Shown: positions 1 to 7,116, counted from the first letter of the stretch. The stretch: DNA of 64,000 nucleotides from Winogradskyella sp. (GCA_004211785.1 SHBX01000001.1:186001-250000); one strand, 5' to 3'. Numbers and translations: made by a program. The notes: generated by a model from the letters alone, not told the origin.

Positions 1-683
1 AGTGCTCTTCTTACATAGCCTTCAAAGTCAGGACCTGTACCAGTTCTTCCTCCAAAACCAATCATACCTAATCCATGCCCTAACTCATGCAATACTACAG
101 TAACAAAATCATATTGGGTTACAGTTGGATTTCCATCAGTACCAAAATACCAGTTCGAATACTGAGAATTAAGGTTACAGTTAATATCTATGGAGTTGGA
201 GCCATTAAGTTCTGTGCCTACAATAGATTCTGCTAATGCTGCTGGATATAGTGTATTTGCACCACCACTTGGGATTTCTGTAAAAAATGCTGGGCCAGCA
301 CTACCTAATGATAGACCTAAATCAGTCCAATTGGCATTTACTCGTATAGTAACAGGTGAGTCTAAAAGTGACTCCCAAATATCTACAGCAAACTGAAATG
401 CTTGTTGTTCTGGTCCATTAACCGGAAAACCATTGTATGTTACTTCAATTGAAGAACATGGGTTTACTCTATTTTGAAGTCGCTCTTGTACCCATTCTCT
501 TGGAGGGATATAAACTCTATTTTGATAGTTGGAAATTGGTAATGTACAGCCAATCATGTTATGATCGTGGTCATTATTTTCTATAACAGTTAGTTGACCA
601 TTATTATTTTGACTATATGATAGATTAAAAACAAAAAATACAATTAGAGTTGCTAGGTGAGTTTTAATGTAATTTTTCTTCAT
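1..683 (-). CDS. secreted zinc metalloprotease-like protein, 3' part cut by window edge
   Basis: Reading the minus strand from the ATG at 683 gives an open frame to the window edge (227 codons), so it is absent from the ORF track. It starts with a signal peptide (MKKNYIKTHLATLIVFF...SYSQ), followed by a domain closely related to the two proteins downstream on the strand, including FQFAVDIWESLL and the zinc motif HELGHGLGM. The HExxHxxG motif lacks a nearby third ligand, as in leishmanolysin-type (M8-like) enzymes where the third His lies far downstream; that part is outside the window here. It is the third of three tandem paralogues and probably also a T9SS substrate, by analogy with its neighbours. 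Protease activity is inferred, not shown. Confidence 0.8.
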   Translation of the reverse strand, partial: MKKNYIKTHLATLIVFFVFNLSYSQNNNGQLTVIENNDHDHNMIGCTLPISNYQNRVYIPPREWVQERLQNRVNPCSSIEVTYNGFPVNGPEQQAFQFAVDIWESLLDSPVTIRVNANWTDLGLSLGSAGPAFFTEIPSGGANTLYPAALAESIVGTELNGSNSIDINCNLNSQYSNWYFGTDGNPTVTQYDFVTVVLHELGHGLGMIGFGGRTGTGPDFEGYVRRA

Positions 684-803
684 GCATGCAAAGGCTTGAT
701 TATCAATATAAAAATAGTGAAACATTATGATTTAAGAGAAACTTTTTGTAAGTAATTTCTGTTTTTTTGCTCAAGCTTATGTTTATCCCTTAATGATATA
801 TAG

Positions 804-836
804 TAAAAAAGGGAAGCAAAATTTGCTCCCCTTTTC
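804..836 (-). terminator. rho-independent terminator after the metalloprotease pair
   Basis: A hairpin built on AAAAGGGGAGCAAA and TTTGCTTCCCTTTT is followed by a T-run on the minus strand. It sits just past the stop of the gene at 855-2198 and would end the two-gene metalloprotease transcript before the third paralogue. Confidence 0.7.
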
Positions 837-854
837 TTTATTACATTGAATATT

Positions 855-2198
855 CTAATTCTTAATTATCTTTTTTGTAATACTTAAATCTGATGTTTTA
901 CTTTCTATAGTTAAAAAGTAAAGTGCATTTTTAAGATTGCTTAAGTTAGATATTGTTATTTCTCCACTTATAGCATTTGCAGCTTGATTAAAAACAACAC
1001 GACCATTGATATCAACTATAGATATACCAAATTCTTGGTTTACTATGTTAGAAGTCAAATCCAAAGTTAAAGTATCCGTAAAAGGATTAGGGCTAATTTT
1101 AATGCTGTCTAAGGCAAAATCTTCAGTACTTAATAATGAGCCTTGGCATAATGACCATCCCATATCTTCCATAAAACCTAAGGTTACATTGCCTGGGTCA
1201 TATACATCTTCGCCAGGACCTAAAAACGGAGTCATTAAAGCTGTTTCAGTACCGTTAAATGTACCTTCATCCCAGTGACTATAACTTGTCCCAGCCACAA
1301 AATTGTTAGGCGCGTATGTTCTTGGAAGCGTACCTCCATTTTGTGCTACAGCTATTGGACTATTACTATTTAAATTTCCGCTAGTAAATGCGTTAAGCAT
1401 TGTTGTTGACGGATCAGGGAAAGTCCCTTCATCTAATATAGATGTGCCAGAAGATTCTATAAATGTATCCCAAGGTGAAGTATGAATAGCTAAAGGGTCA
1501 TTTTCTAGTAAAGTAGTATTACCATTAGCGTCTCGTCTAATATATCCGCCTGTTCCAAAAATTGTACCTCTTGTTCTGCCAAAACCAGCCATACCTAGCC
1601 CGTGACCAATCTCATGCAATACAACAGCAGTAAAATTAAACATTCCAGGAGGCGCATCACCATTTATGTCTTGAGGAAAAAACCAATCCGTTCTAGAAGA
1701 GTTAAACTGGCAAAAGATGTCATCACCAGAGTTAGTTGTATTTGTAAGTTTTTCAAATAAAGCAGCAGGATATACAATATTATCTGTACTACCTGGGATG
1801 CCTGCAAAATAAGAAGCAGCTGCTCCACCAAGGTTATTTGGGTTACCGGTATCTACCCAGTTAGCATCAATATATATAGTCTGGTCAGATTCTATAAGTG
1901 TTGCCCATATATCAACTGCCAATTGAAAAGCAATCTGTTCAGTTCCAGGACCAGCTGGTATTCCAGAAGGAAACCCAGTATAATTGACAACAAAATTTGT
2001 ACATGGTGTCGAACGATTTTCTAATCTCTCTTTTGCAGCCTCTCTTAAAGCTATAAATGTATCGTTAGGATTTCCTGTGTCAGGCATCTCACATGATAAT
2101 TTGATAGTACCAGGGCTTTCTAATGTTTGAGAATAACTTATCAGACTTGAGAAAAAAACGAAACAAGTTAAATAAGTTATAAAAGCATTCTTTTTCAT
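855..2198 (-). CDS. secreted zinc metalloprotease-like protein with T9SS sorting domain
   Basis: This 447-residue protein has a signal peptide ending near SYSQ. Its catalytic-type domain carries HEIGHGLGM near residue 195. Around residue 306, SHWDE followed by ALMTP resembles the distal third zinc ligand and Met-turn of leishmanolysin-like (M8) metzincins; the usual close third His of HExxHxxGxxH is a Gly here. The last ~80 residues (SPNPFTD... to ITKKIIKN) form a type A T9SS C-terminal sorting domain, so the protein is probably exported through the outer membrane and cleaved. It lies 7 bases from its upstream paralogue and is probably cotranscribed with it. Its substrate is unknown. Confidence 0.85.
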   Translation of the reverse strand: MKKNAFITYLTCFVFFSSLISYSQTLESPGTIKLSCEMPDTGNPNDTFIALREAAKERLENRSTPCTNFVVNYTGFPSGIPAGPGTEQIAFQLAVDIWATLIESDQTIYIDANWVDTGNPNNLGGAAASYFAGIPGSTDNIVYPAALFEKLTNTTNSGDDIFCQFNSSRTDWFFPQDINGDAPPGMFNFTAVVLHEIGHGLGMAGFGRTRGTIFGTGGYIRRDANGNTTLLENDPLAIHTSPWDTFIESSGTSILDEGTFPDPSTTMLNAFTSGNLNSNSPIAVAQNGGTLPRTYAPNNFVAGTSYSHWDEGTFNGTETALMTPFLGPGEDVYDPGNVTLGFMEDMGWSLCQGSLLSTEDFALDSIKISPNPFTDTLTLDLTSNIVNQEFGISIVDINGRVVFNQAANAISGEITISNLSNLKNALYFLTIESKTSDLSITKKIIKN

Positions 2199-2205
2199 AA
2201 TTTAA

Positions 2206-3540
2206 TTATTGCTTAATAATCTTCTTGGTAATTTTTAAATCTGAAGTTTTACTTTCTATAGTTAAAAAGTAAAGTGCATTTTTAAGGTTACTAAGGTTAT
2301 GGATTTTTATTTCTCCACTTATAGCATTTGCAAATTGATTATACACTATACGACCATTAATATCAACTATAGATATGTCAAACTCTTGGCTAGCAATGTT
2401 AGAAGTTAAATCTAATGTTATAGTATCCGTAAAAGGATTAGGGCTTAATTGAATGTTATTTAATAAAAAATCTTCAGTACTGAATGTGTTATCGCATAAT
2501 GGCCATCCCATATCTTCCATAAAAGCCAGTATAACATCACCTGGGTCATGATTAGCTTCTCCAGGTGCAGAAAAAGGTGTCATTAAAGCATGTGGAGTAC
2601 CGTTAAAGGTGTCTTCATCTAAATGACTGTAACTAGAACCAGAATTAAATGTATTCGGAGCATATGTTTGAGGTGGAACTCCACCATTTTGCATAACGGC
2701 TAAAGTAGAATTAATAGTAAGGTTTCCACCCTGAAATTGAGCTAATAGTTGTGACGATGGGTCTGGAAAACCAAAAGGTGCAGACGTATCAAGTATTGAA
2801 ACTGGATTTGCAAATATATCTGCTCCATCTATAAAATTATCCCATATACTTGCATCACCACTAAATCGGATTGCACCTAAATTGGGGTCAGAGGTGAGTT
2901 GTCTTCCAAAACCTAAGACTCCTAATCCATGACCTAATTCATGTAAAACAACGGTTACAAAATCAAATTGACCAGCTGGCGGATTGGCATCGGTTCCAAA
3001 ATACCAATCGCTTCTATTACTATTAAAATTAGCATTGATATCATTAGATGTTCCACCGGGACCATCAACATCTTCTCCTAATAATACCTCAGTCAGTGCT
3101 GCTGGGTACAATGTATTTGCAGGTATTCCAGGACCAGTTAGCGTGAAAAAACCATCAGAATTAGCACTACCTAAATTGCCTGGTGCAGCTGGATCAAAGT
3201 TAGCAGTTACTGTAATGTCTACAGGTGAGCTTAATAAGTTTGACCATATGTCTACGGCAAATTGAAAAGCTGCCTGAGCTTGAGGAAAACTGGCAAACCC
3301 AGAGCCATAATTTACATTAAATGTTGAGCAAGGGGCAATTCTATTCTCCATCCTGTCTTTTACAAATTCTCGTCTGGCATTATTAATTAATGCAGCTTCA
3401 TCAGTTGGAGTATATATACATATATCCCAATCAATTTGATGTCTTTCAGGGCTAGCTAATCTTGTTTGTTGGGCAAAGCCTATAAATGTAAATAGGATTA
3501 ATGTGCTAGTGAATAATAGATTAGTGTAATTTCTTTTCAT
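2206..3540 (-). CDS. secreted zinc metalloprotease-like protein with T9SS sorting domain (paralogue)
   Basis: The track begins this ORF at 3588, but the signal peptide starts at the internal Met MKRNYTNLLFTSTLIL, placing the ATG at 3540 and giving 444 residues. It has the motif HELGHGLGV near residue 199, a later SHLDE/ALMTP segment likely to hold the third ligand and Met-turn, and a C-terminal sorting domain ending ITKKIIKQ. Its sorting domain is far closer to that of the 855-2198 paralogue than the catalytic domains are to each other. It is the promoter-proximal gene of the pair. Function as a secreted protease is inferred from family motifs. Confidence 0.85.
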   Translation of the reverse strand: MKRNYTNLLFTSTLILFTFIGFAQQTRLASPERHQIDWDICIYTPTDEAALINNARREFVKDRMENRIAPCSTFNVNYGSGFASFPQAQAAFQFAVDIWSNLLSSPVDITVTANFDPAAPGNLGSANSDGFFTLTGPGIPANTLYPAALTEVLLGEDVDGPGGTSNDINANFNSNRSDWYFGTDANPPAGQFDFVTVVLHELGHGLGVLGFGRQLTSDPNLGAIRFSGDASIWDNFIDGADIFANPVSILDTSAPFGFPDPSSQLLAQFQGGNLTINSTLAVMQNGGVPPQTYAPNTFNSGSSYSHLDEDTFNGTPHALMTPFSAPGEANHDPGDVILAFMEDMGWPLCDNTFSTEDFLLNNIQLSPNPFTDTITLDLTSNIASQEFDISIVDINGRIVYNQFANAISGEIKIHNLSNLKNALYFLTIESKTSDLKITKKIIKQ

Positions 3541-3565
3541 AAGTGTAATTTTTCTTTTTGAGACG

Positions 3566-3573
3566 CAAAAGTA
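3566..3573 (-). promoter_or_regulatory. -7 box for the metalloprotease pair
   Basis: TACTTTTG on the minus strand matches TAnnTTTG and lies 25 bases upstream of the ATG at 3540. No clear -33 TTTG is visible, so the call rests on the -7 box alone. Confidence 0.45.
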
Positions 3574-3606
3574 ATGAAAGACTAACATTTTTTCTTTTCA
3601 TTTAAC

Positions 3607-3646
3607 AAAAAAGGAGGCTTTTTATAGAAAAAACCTCCTTTTTTTT
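3607..3646. terminator. hairpin terminator between cupredoxin operon and metalloprotease genes
   Basis: AAAAAAGGAGG pairs with CCTCCTTTTTT around a loop, with T-runs on both strands. It follows the stop of the minus-strand cupredoxin gene (3662), so it most likely ends that operon. Confidence 0.75.
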
Positions 3647-3661
3647 AATTTTATTTCAATA

Positions 3662-4054
3662 TTATTTTACAATCAATGTGTATTGTGGTGTTGGGTTTAG
3701 TGGACAAAAATAAATATACTCTCCTTTTGCTAAGGTAGTTGTATTCGATATACCTTTTGTATTGTTTTCCACGGCTTTTGTTACATAAGCTGTTTTAATA
3801 TGTGCATCTGGATTAGCTTTTGGAGCTAAAACAAAACCTACCTTATGACCAACATTATTGTTAGATATCTCAAAGACATAAGAACCTTCTTTTAGCGTTA
3901 GTGTCTTTTGAGTAAACTCACCTTTGGTTTGCTCTAAAGAAACAATTTGAGCTTTTTCACCCTTCATCATTGCTTCTTTTTTCATATTTTCTTGAGCATT
4001 ACCTGCGACTGTAAATGTTAGTGCGATTACTAAAATTGAAATTACTTTTTTCAT
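3662..4054 (-). CDS. exported cupredoxin-like protein with incomplete copper site
   Basis: This 130-residue protein starts with a signal peptide (MKKVISILVIALTFTVAGNAQ). Its C-terminal ~85 residues look like a small cupredoxin fold: a beta-rich segment (GSYVFEISNNNVGHKVGF) and a terminal strand with YFCPLNPTPQYTLIV. A His and a Cys are in place for two copper ligands, but the Cys is followed by PLNPTPQ and not by the usual spaced His and Met, so blue-copper binding is doubtful. It is the last gene of a three-gene minus-strand operon with a SnoaL-like and an AhpD-like gene, followed by a strong terminator. A periplasmic redox or binding role is an inference. Confidence 0.7.
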   Translation of the reverse strand: MKKVISILVIALTFTVAGNAQENMKKEAMMKGEKAQIVSLEQTKGEFTQKTLTLKEGSYVFEISNNNVGHKVGFVLAPKANPDAHIKTAYVTKAVENNTKGISNTTTLAKGEYIYFCPLNPTPQYTLIVK

Positions 4055-4093
4055 GATATTTGTTTTTAAATGTTTATTATTTGTTTTAATGAC

Positions 4094-4447
4094 TTAAGCG
4101 TGGTAATAACGTTCGTTAATGATTTTACCATTTTTCCACTCAGTTCTATTGACTTGTTCAAACCTGTGGTGTTGACCATCATTTGTTTTAAATTCCATAA
4201 TTGCCTCGTAATACGATGTGTTTCCAGAAATCGAAATATTTTTTATATCATATTTAATAAATTCTGTTACAGTATCCAGTAATTCTTTTTCTGCATTTAA
4301 GGCCACTTCTTTACCAATTTTTGGGGTATTATTGGCCTCCTGCAGAATAACATTATCGTCTAAATACTTTTCCATTGCTTCTATGAACTTGCCTTTTCCA
4401 AGCAGTTCTTTTAAGTCTATAAGTGCATTTTCTATTGAATTATTCAT
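4094..4447 (-). CDS. SnoaL-like / NTF2-fold protein
   Basis: The 117-residue cytoplasmic-looking protein has the helix-rich N-terminus (FIEAMEKYLDDNVILQE), a central GKEVALNAEKELL and a beta-rich C-terminus (YEAIMEFKTNDGQ, FEQVNRTEWKNGKI) typical of the SnoaL/NTF2-like superfamily. Members are small cone-shaped ligand-binding proteins or isomerases, and this one cannot be assigned a substrate. It sits between the AhpD-like and cupredoxin genes in one minus-strand operon (gaps of 23 and 39 bases). Confidence 0.7.
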   Translation of the reverse strand: MNNSIENALIDLKELLGKGKFIEAMEKYLDDNVILQEANNTPKIGKEVALNAEKELLDTVTEFIKYDIKNISISGNTSYYEAIMEFKTNDGQHHRFEQVNRTEWKNGKIINERYYHA

Positions 4448-4470
4448 TTTTTTGTTATTGAGATTAATTG

Positions 4471-5019
4471 TTAAGCTGTTTCTAATTCTAATGGTTGTGC
4501 TAAAGGGAAATCTACAGGTACTTTTGTTGTATTATGGATATAGTTGGATATAGTTTTGTCCCCAACTAATGAAATTGTATCTATAAGATTTGCTTTTGTA
4601 TAGCCTGCATTAAAGAAGTTCTCTAAAACAGCTTCATTAGTTTTTCCTCTATTTTCAGTAATATTTTTAGCAAGTTTTGCTAAAGCATCTAATTTGTCAT
4701 TAACTGAAGAATAGCCTGCTCTTAACTCTAGTATTTGTTCATCTGTAAAACCGTTCATTTTACCAATAGCTGTGTGAGCAGACAAACAATACATACATTC
4801 GTTAACTTGGCTTACCGCAAGATTAACTACTTCTTTTTCTTTTGCAGAAAGGGATGTTTTTGCGTTAGCAAAATTCAAATAGTTTTCTAAGGCGGTATCA
4901 CTATATGCATAGGTTGCAAATAGGTTAGGGACAAAGCCAAGACCTTTGTTTAGATTGTCAAAAATAGCTTGGTTATTTGTGCTTACGTCTTCTCGTTTTG
5001 GAACATTAAATGTGCTCAT
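4471..5019 (-). CDS. carboxymuconolactone decarboxylase / AhpD-like peroxidase-related protein
   Basis: This 182-residue protein contains the AhpD-type redox motif NECMYCLSAHTAIGK (CxxC plus a downstream His), preceded by LSAKEKEVVNLAVSQ. This is the usual layout of CMD/AhpD-family alkylhydroperoxidase-like proteins. The cysteines suggest thiol-dependent peroxide reduction, although many members have no proven substrate. It is the first gene of the AhpD-SnoaL-cupredoxin operon. Its promoter region (5090-5154) carries an operator and -7 box arranged exactly like those in front of the 53-residue gene upstream, which points to control by the adjacent AraC protein. Confidence 0.85.
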   Translation of the reverse strand: MSTFNVPKREDVSTNNQAIFDNLNKGLGFVPNLFATYAYSDTALENYLNFANAKTSLSAKEKEVVNLAVSQVNECMYCLSAHTAIGKMNGFTDEQILELRAGYSSVNDKLDALAKLAKNITENRGKTNEAVLENFFNAGYTKANLIDTISLVGDKTISNYIHNTTKVPVDFPLAQPLELETA

Positions 5020-5055
5020 AATTTTATTTTTTATTGTTGTTATTTATTTTTTAAA

Positions 5056-5072
5056 ACTGAAACGATTTCAGT
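5056..5072. repeat. 17-base perfect palindrome in the leader of the AhpD-like gene
   Basis: ACTGAAA-cga-TTTCAGT lies between the -7 box at 5090 and the ATG at 5019, inside the predicted 5' UTR. It could form an RNA hairpin (attenuator) or bind a dimeric repressor. A short T-run follows on the minus strand. Confidence 0.5.
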
Positions 5073-5089
5073 ATTACTTTTTGTTGGTA

Positions 5090-5154
5090 CAAAGTTGCTA
5101 CCATTTTGGGTATCGAGGAATGTTTGTTTTTCCTTTTAACTTGTCAATTATTCC
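5090..5154 (-). promoter_or_regulatory. promoter P2 of the AhpD-SnoaL-cupredoxin operon with AraC-type operator
   Basis: On the minus strand, GGAATAATTGACAAGTTA begins at 5154 and a -7-like CAACTTTG occupies 5097-5090. The distance from the first base of the operator to the first base of the -7 box is 57, identical to promoter P1 at 5346-5410. The operator matches P1 at 17 of 18 bases. Binding by the adjacent AraC regulator is inferred from this arrangement. Confidence 0.6.
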
Positions 5155-5157
5155 CTT

Positions 5158-5319
5158 TTATTTTTTACTACTTATATAAGGTTTTTCAGAATCACAATAG
5201 TAATCATGTATAGATTTGTGCTCACAATGTGTTGCTGCACTTATTGTATTAAGAATTCTTTTAGGAGTGCTTCTGAATATTTCTATTAAATTAAATATAG
5301 ATTTGTGTGTCTTTTTCAT
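5158..5319 (-). CDS. 53-residue Cys/His-containing peptide (small gene, not in ORF track)
   Basis: The minus strand reads ATG at 5319 to TAA at 5158, giving a basic 53-residue peptide that starts MKKTHKSIFNLIEIFRS and contains HCEHKSIHDYYCDSE. There is no signal peptide or membrane segment. Coding is supported by its own promoter (operator at 5410 and CATCTTTG at 5353), which is a twin of the promoter of the next operon, and by the gap it fills between the AraC gene and that operon. The Cys and His residues could bind metal. No family is recognised. Confidence 0.55.
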   Translation of the reverse strand: MKKTHKSIFNLIEIFRSTPKRILNTISAATHCEHKSIHDYYCDSEKPYISSKK

Positions 5320-5345
5320 CTTATTGTTGTTTTATAATTACAATG

Positions 5346-5410
5346 CAAAGATGCAATAGGAAGTAATTCTAAAAAATGAACAAATTGCCCAGTAACTTGT
5401 CAATTTTTCC
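5346..5410 (-). promoter_or_regulatory. promoter P1 of the 53-residue gene with AraC-type operator
   Basis: On the minus strand, GGAAAAATTGACAAGTTA begins at 5410, only 4 bases past the AraC stop codon, and a -7-like CATCTTTG occupies 5353-5346. It shares operator sequence and the exact 57-base spacing with P2. The -7 box departs from TAnnTTTG only in its first base, as P2 also does, which fits activator dependence. Confidence 0.6.
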
Positions 5411-5413
5411 TAA

Positions 5414-6253
5414 CTAAGAAATTTTTAATTGTTTTTTAAATTCAGAAGGTGATTGTGATGTGTGTTTTTTAAACAATCTACTTAAATGTGAAGCGTCGTC
5501 AAAGCCAACTTCGTAGGCAATCTCTTTGGCAGTTTTATCTGTATAAATCAAAAGTCGTTTTGCTTCTAAAACAATTCGCTCATGTATAATTTGGAGAGGG
5601 CTTTGATTAAGTTTTGCAAAGTTATTGGACAAAGTTTTTGGAGATTTAAAAAGCATATCGGCATAAAAACCAACACTATGTTCTTTTCTAAAATGCTGCT
5701 CTACTAAAAAATTGAATGAACGAAGTAAATCTACTTTAGAGCTTTTAGGAGTTTCTACAATACCGCTTTTTGCTTTTAATAAACGTGTACTTTTTATAAT
5801 AAACCGTGCCATGAGCATACGCAGCATTTCGGCTTGTATATTGTCTTTAGTCTCTAGTTCATCAATAAATACTTCGTGAAGTATCTCAAACTTACGTTGC
5901 TCAGTTTTATTAAGTGTAATAACAGGTATATTAGTATTACCAAAAAATAAAATACCAACACAGCTTACTTCTTGGTCATGATCTTTAATACAATAAAACT
6001 CACGATTGAATTGATAGATAATCGCTTCAGAATTATTAACAACCTGAAGGTATTGAATAGGTGTCAATGCCAAAATACTTTGAGGTTTTAAGGTAAAAGG
6101 AACACTATCTATAATTAATTCAATAGGCTCAGATTTTGCCCATATAAAAGTATAAAGCTCTGTTTGTTTTGGAGTTTCAAATGATTTTAGAACCTTTTGG
6201 TCATTAAGATAAAAGATGGCGTCAGTAGAAAATTCTTTAAATTGATATTGCAT
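5414..6253 (-). CDS. AraC family transcriptional regulator
   Basis: This 279-residue protein has a cupin-like N-terminal effector region and a C-terminal AraC helix-turn-helix pair: the first helix pair is around VGFYADMLFKSPKTLSNNF, and the second around TAKEIAYEVGFDDASHLSRLF with the signature KKHTSQSPSEFKK. It is cytoplasmic, with no membrane segment. Immediately downstream on the same strand lie two promoters with matching operators (5410 and 5154), so it is the obvious candidate activator of the 53-residue gene and the AhpD-SnoaL-cupredoxin operon. The effector is unknown. Confidence 0.92.
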   Translation of the reverse strand: MQYQFKEFSTDAIFYLNDQKVLKSFETPKQTELYTFIWAKSEPIELIIDSVPFTLKPQSILALTPIQYLQVVNNSEAIIYQFNREFYCIKDHDQEVSCVGILFFGNTNIPVITLNKTEQRKFEILHEVFIDELETKDNIQAEMLRMLMARFIIKSTRLLKAKSGIVETPKSSKVDLLRSFNFLVEQHFRKEHSVGFYADMLFKSPKTLSNNFAKLNQSPLQIIHERIVLEAKRLLIYTDKTAKEIAYEVGFDDASHLSRLFKKHTSQSPSEFKKQLKIS

Positions 6254-6332
6254 TACTGCTTAGTCTAAAAGCTTTGCCAAAAATTACGAATTATTATAAT
6301 TAAAAAGAGACAAAACAAAAAAAGCAACTTTA

Positions 6333-6506
6333 TTAAGCCACTTTTTTAAGTAAGTCAAAGCAAGGACACTTTTTGCAACGTTTGTGTTCTGCCTTTTTAT
6401 ATTTCTTGCAACATTTAGATTTGATTTTACCTAAAGCATCTAAACCAGAAGTCTCAAGTACTTTGATTCGCTCTTTCTTGAGTTTTTTATCTTTCTTTTT
6501 GCCCAC
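6333..6506 (-). CDS. 57-residue basic Cys-rich protein (small gene, GTG start, not in ORF track)
   Basis: The minus strand reads GTG at 6506 to TAA at 6333. The product starts (M)GKKKDKKLKKERIKVLE and ends in a Cys-rich, Lys-rich stretch (KCCKKYKKAEHKRCKKCPCF) with five cysteines and a His, suggesting a small zinc-binding or nucleic-acid-binding protein. A good -7 box TACTTTTG lies at 6530-6537, 23 bases upstream of the start. Position between the AraC gene and ferritin, together with the Cys pattern, argues for a real gene, but no family name can be given. Confidence 0.6.
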   Translation of the reverse strand: MGKKKDKKLKKERIKVLETSGLDALGKIKSKCCKKYKKAEHKRCKKCPCFDLLKKVA

Positions 6507-6529
6507 AATTATTTACTTAAATAACTGCG

Positions 6530-6537
6530 CAAAAGTA
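6530..6537 (-). promoter_or_regulatory. -7 box for the 57-residue gene
   Basis: TACTTTTG followed by CG on the minus strand matches TAnnTTTG and is the same ten bases as the box before the metalloprotease gene at 3566. Confidence 0.5.
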
Positions 6538-6571
6538 ATTATTTGTATTTAATCTAAATAAACTTTAACAT

Positions 6572-7093
6572 TTAAGCTCCCGTATTAGGTGTGGCAGAAC
6601 TAACTACAGTTAATTGTTGTATATCTCTATCAAATAAATAGAGACCGCCTTTGTCATCACCAATCATATTTATCTTATCTAGGATAGTTCTTGCAGTAGC
6701 TTCTTCTTCAATTTGCTCAGCAACATACCACTGTAAAAAGTTGTGTGTAGCATAGTCTTTCTCTTGGAGCGAAATATGTACCAATTCGTTAATACTCTCA
6801 GAAACAAAAATTTCATGTTCTAAAAGTTTTTCAAACATTTTTTTAAAAGAATCAAATGATACGTTAGGCGCATTAAGTTCACTTATATGAGCATGACCAC
6901 CACGTTCGTTTACGAACTTTACAAGTTTAAGCATATGCTCACGCTCTTCATCAGATTGATCGTACATAAAATTAGAAATTCCTTCTAATCCTTTCACTTC
7001 TGCCCATACAGCCATGGCCAAGTAGACTTGTGATGATTCTGCCTCTATTCTTATTTGCTTGTTTAATGCAGATTCTATAGTTTTTGAAAGCAT
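6572..7093 (-). CDS. ftnA: non-haem ferritin
   Basis: This 173-residue four-helix protein matches bacterial ferritin: N-terminal ALNKQIRIEAESSQVYLAMAVW, the ferroxidase EEREHMLK motif, and YVAEQIEEEATARTILDK in the fourth helix supply the Glu/His/Gln iron ligands. It oxidises Fe(II) and stores iron in a 24-subunit shell in the cytoplasm. It appears monocistronic, with a -7 box TATCTTTG 15 bases upstream of the ATG. The C-terminal ~25 residues after the fourth helix match the short fifth helix and tail of FtnA. Confidence 0.93.
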   Translation of the reverse strand: MLSKTIESALNKQIRIEAESSQVYLAMAVWAEVKGLEGISNFMYDQSDEEREHMLKLVKFVNERGGHAHISELNAPNVSFDSFKKMFEKLLEHEIFVSESINELVHISLQEKDYATHNFLQWYVAEQIEEEATARTILDKINMIGDDKGGLYLFDRDIQQLTVVSSATPNTGA

Positions 7094-7108
7094 AGTTTAC
7101 GTTTTTAT

Positions 7109-7116
7109 CAAAGATA
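7109..7116 (-). promoter_or_regulatory. -7 box for ferritin
   Basis: TATCTTTG on the minus strand matches TAnnTTTG; a TTTG lies upstream at 7131-7134, but with a 14-base spacer, which is shorter than usual for a -33 element. Confidence 0.5.

Noticed and set aside
190-396. 68-aa + strand ORF
   Set aside because: Shadow of the partial metalloprotease gene on the minus strand.
1006-1485. Two + strand ORFs
   Set aside because: Opposite-strand shadows of the T9SS metalloprotease gene, with no leader or domain.
4218-4553. 111-aa + strand ORF across the SnoaL-like gene
   Set aside because: Overlaps two conserved genes on the other strand and has no own promoter or family match.
4946-5179. 77-aa + strand ORF
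   Set aside because: Covers the start of the AhpD-like gene and its promoter P2; composition is low-complexity Phe/Leu.
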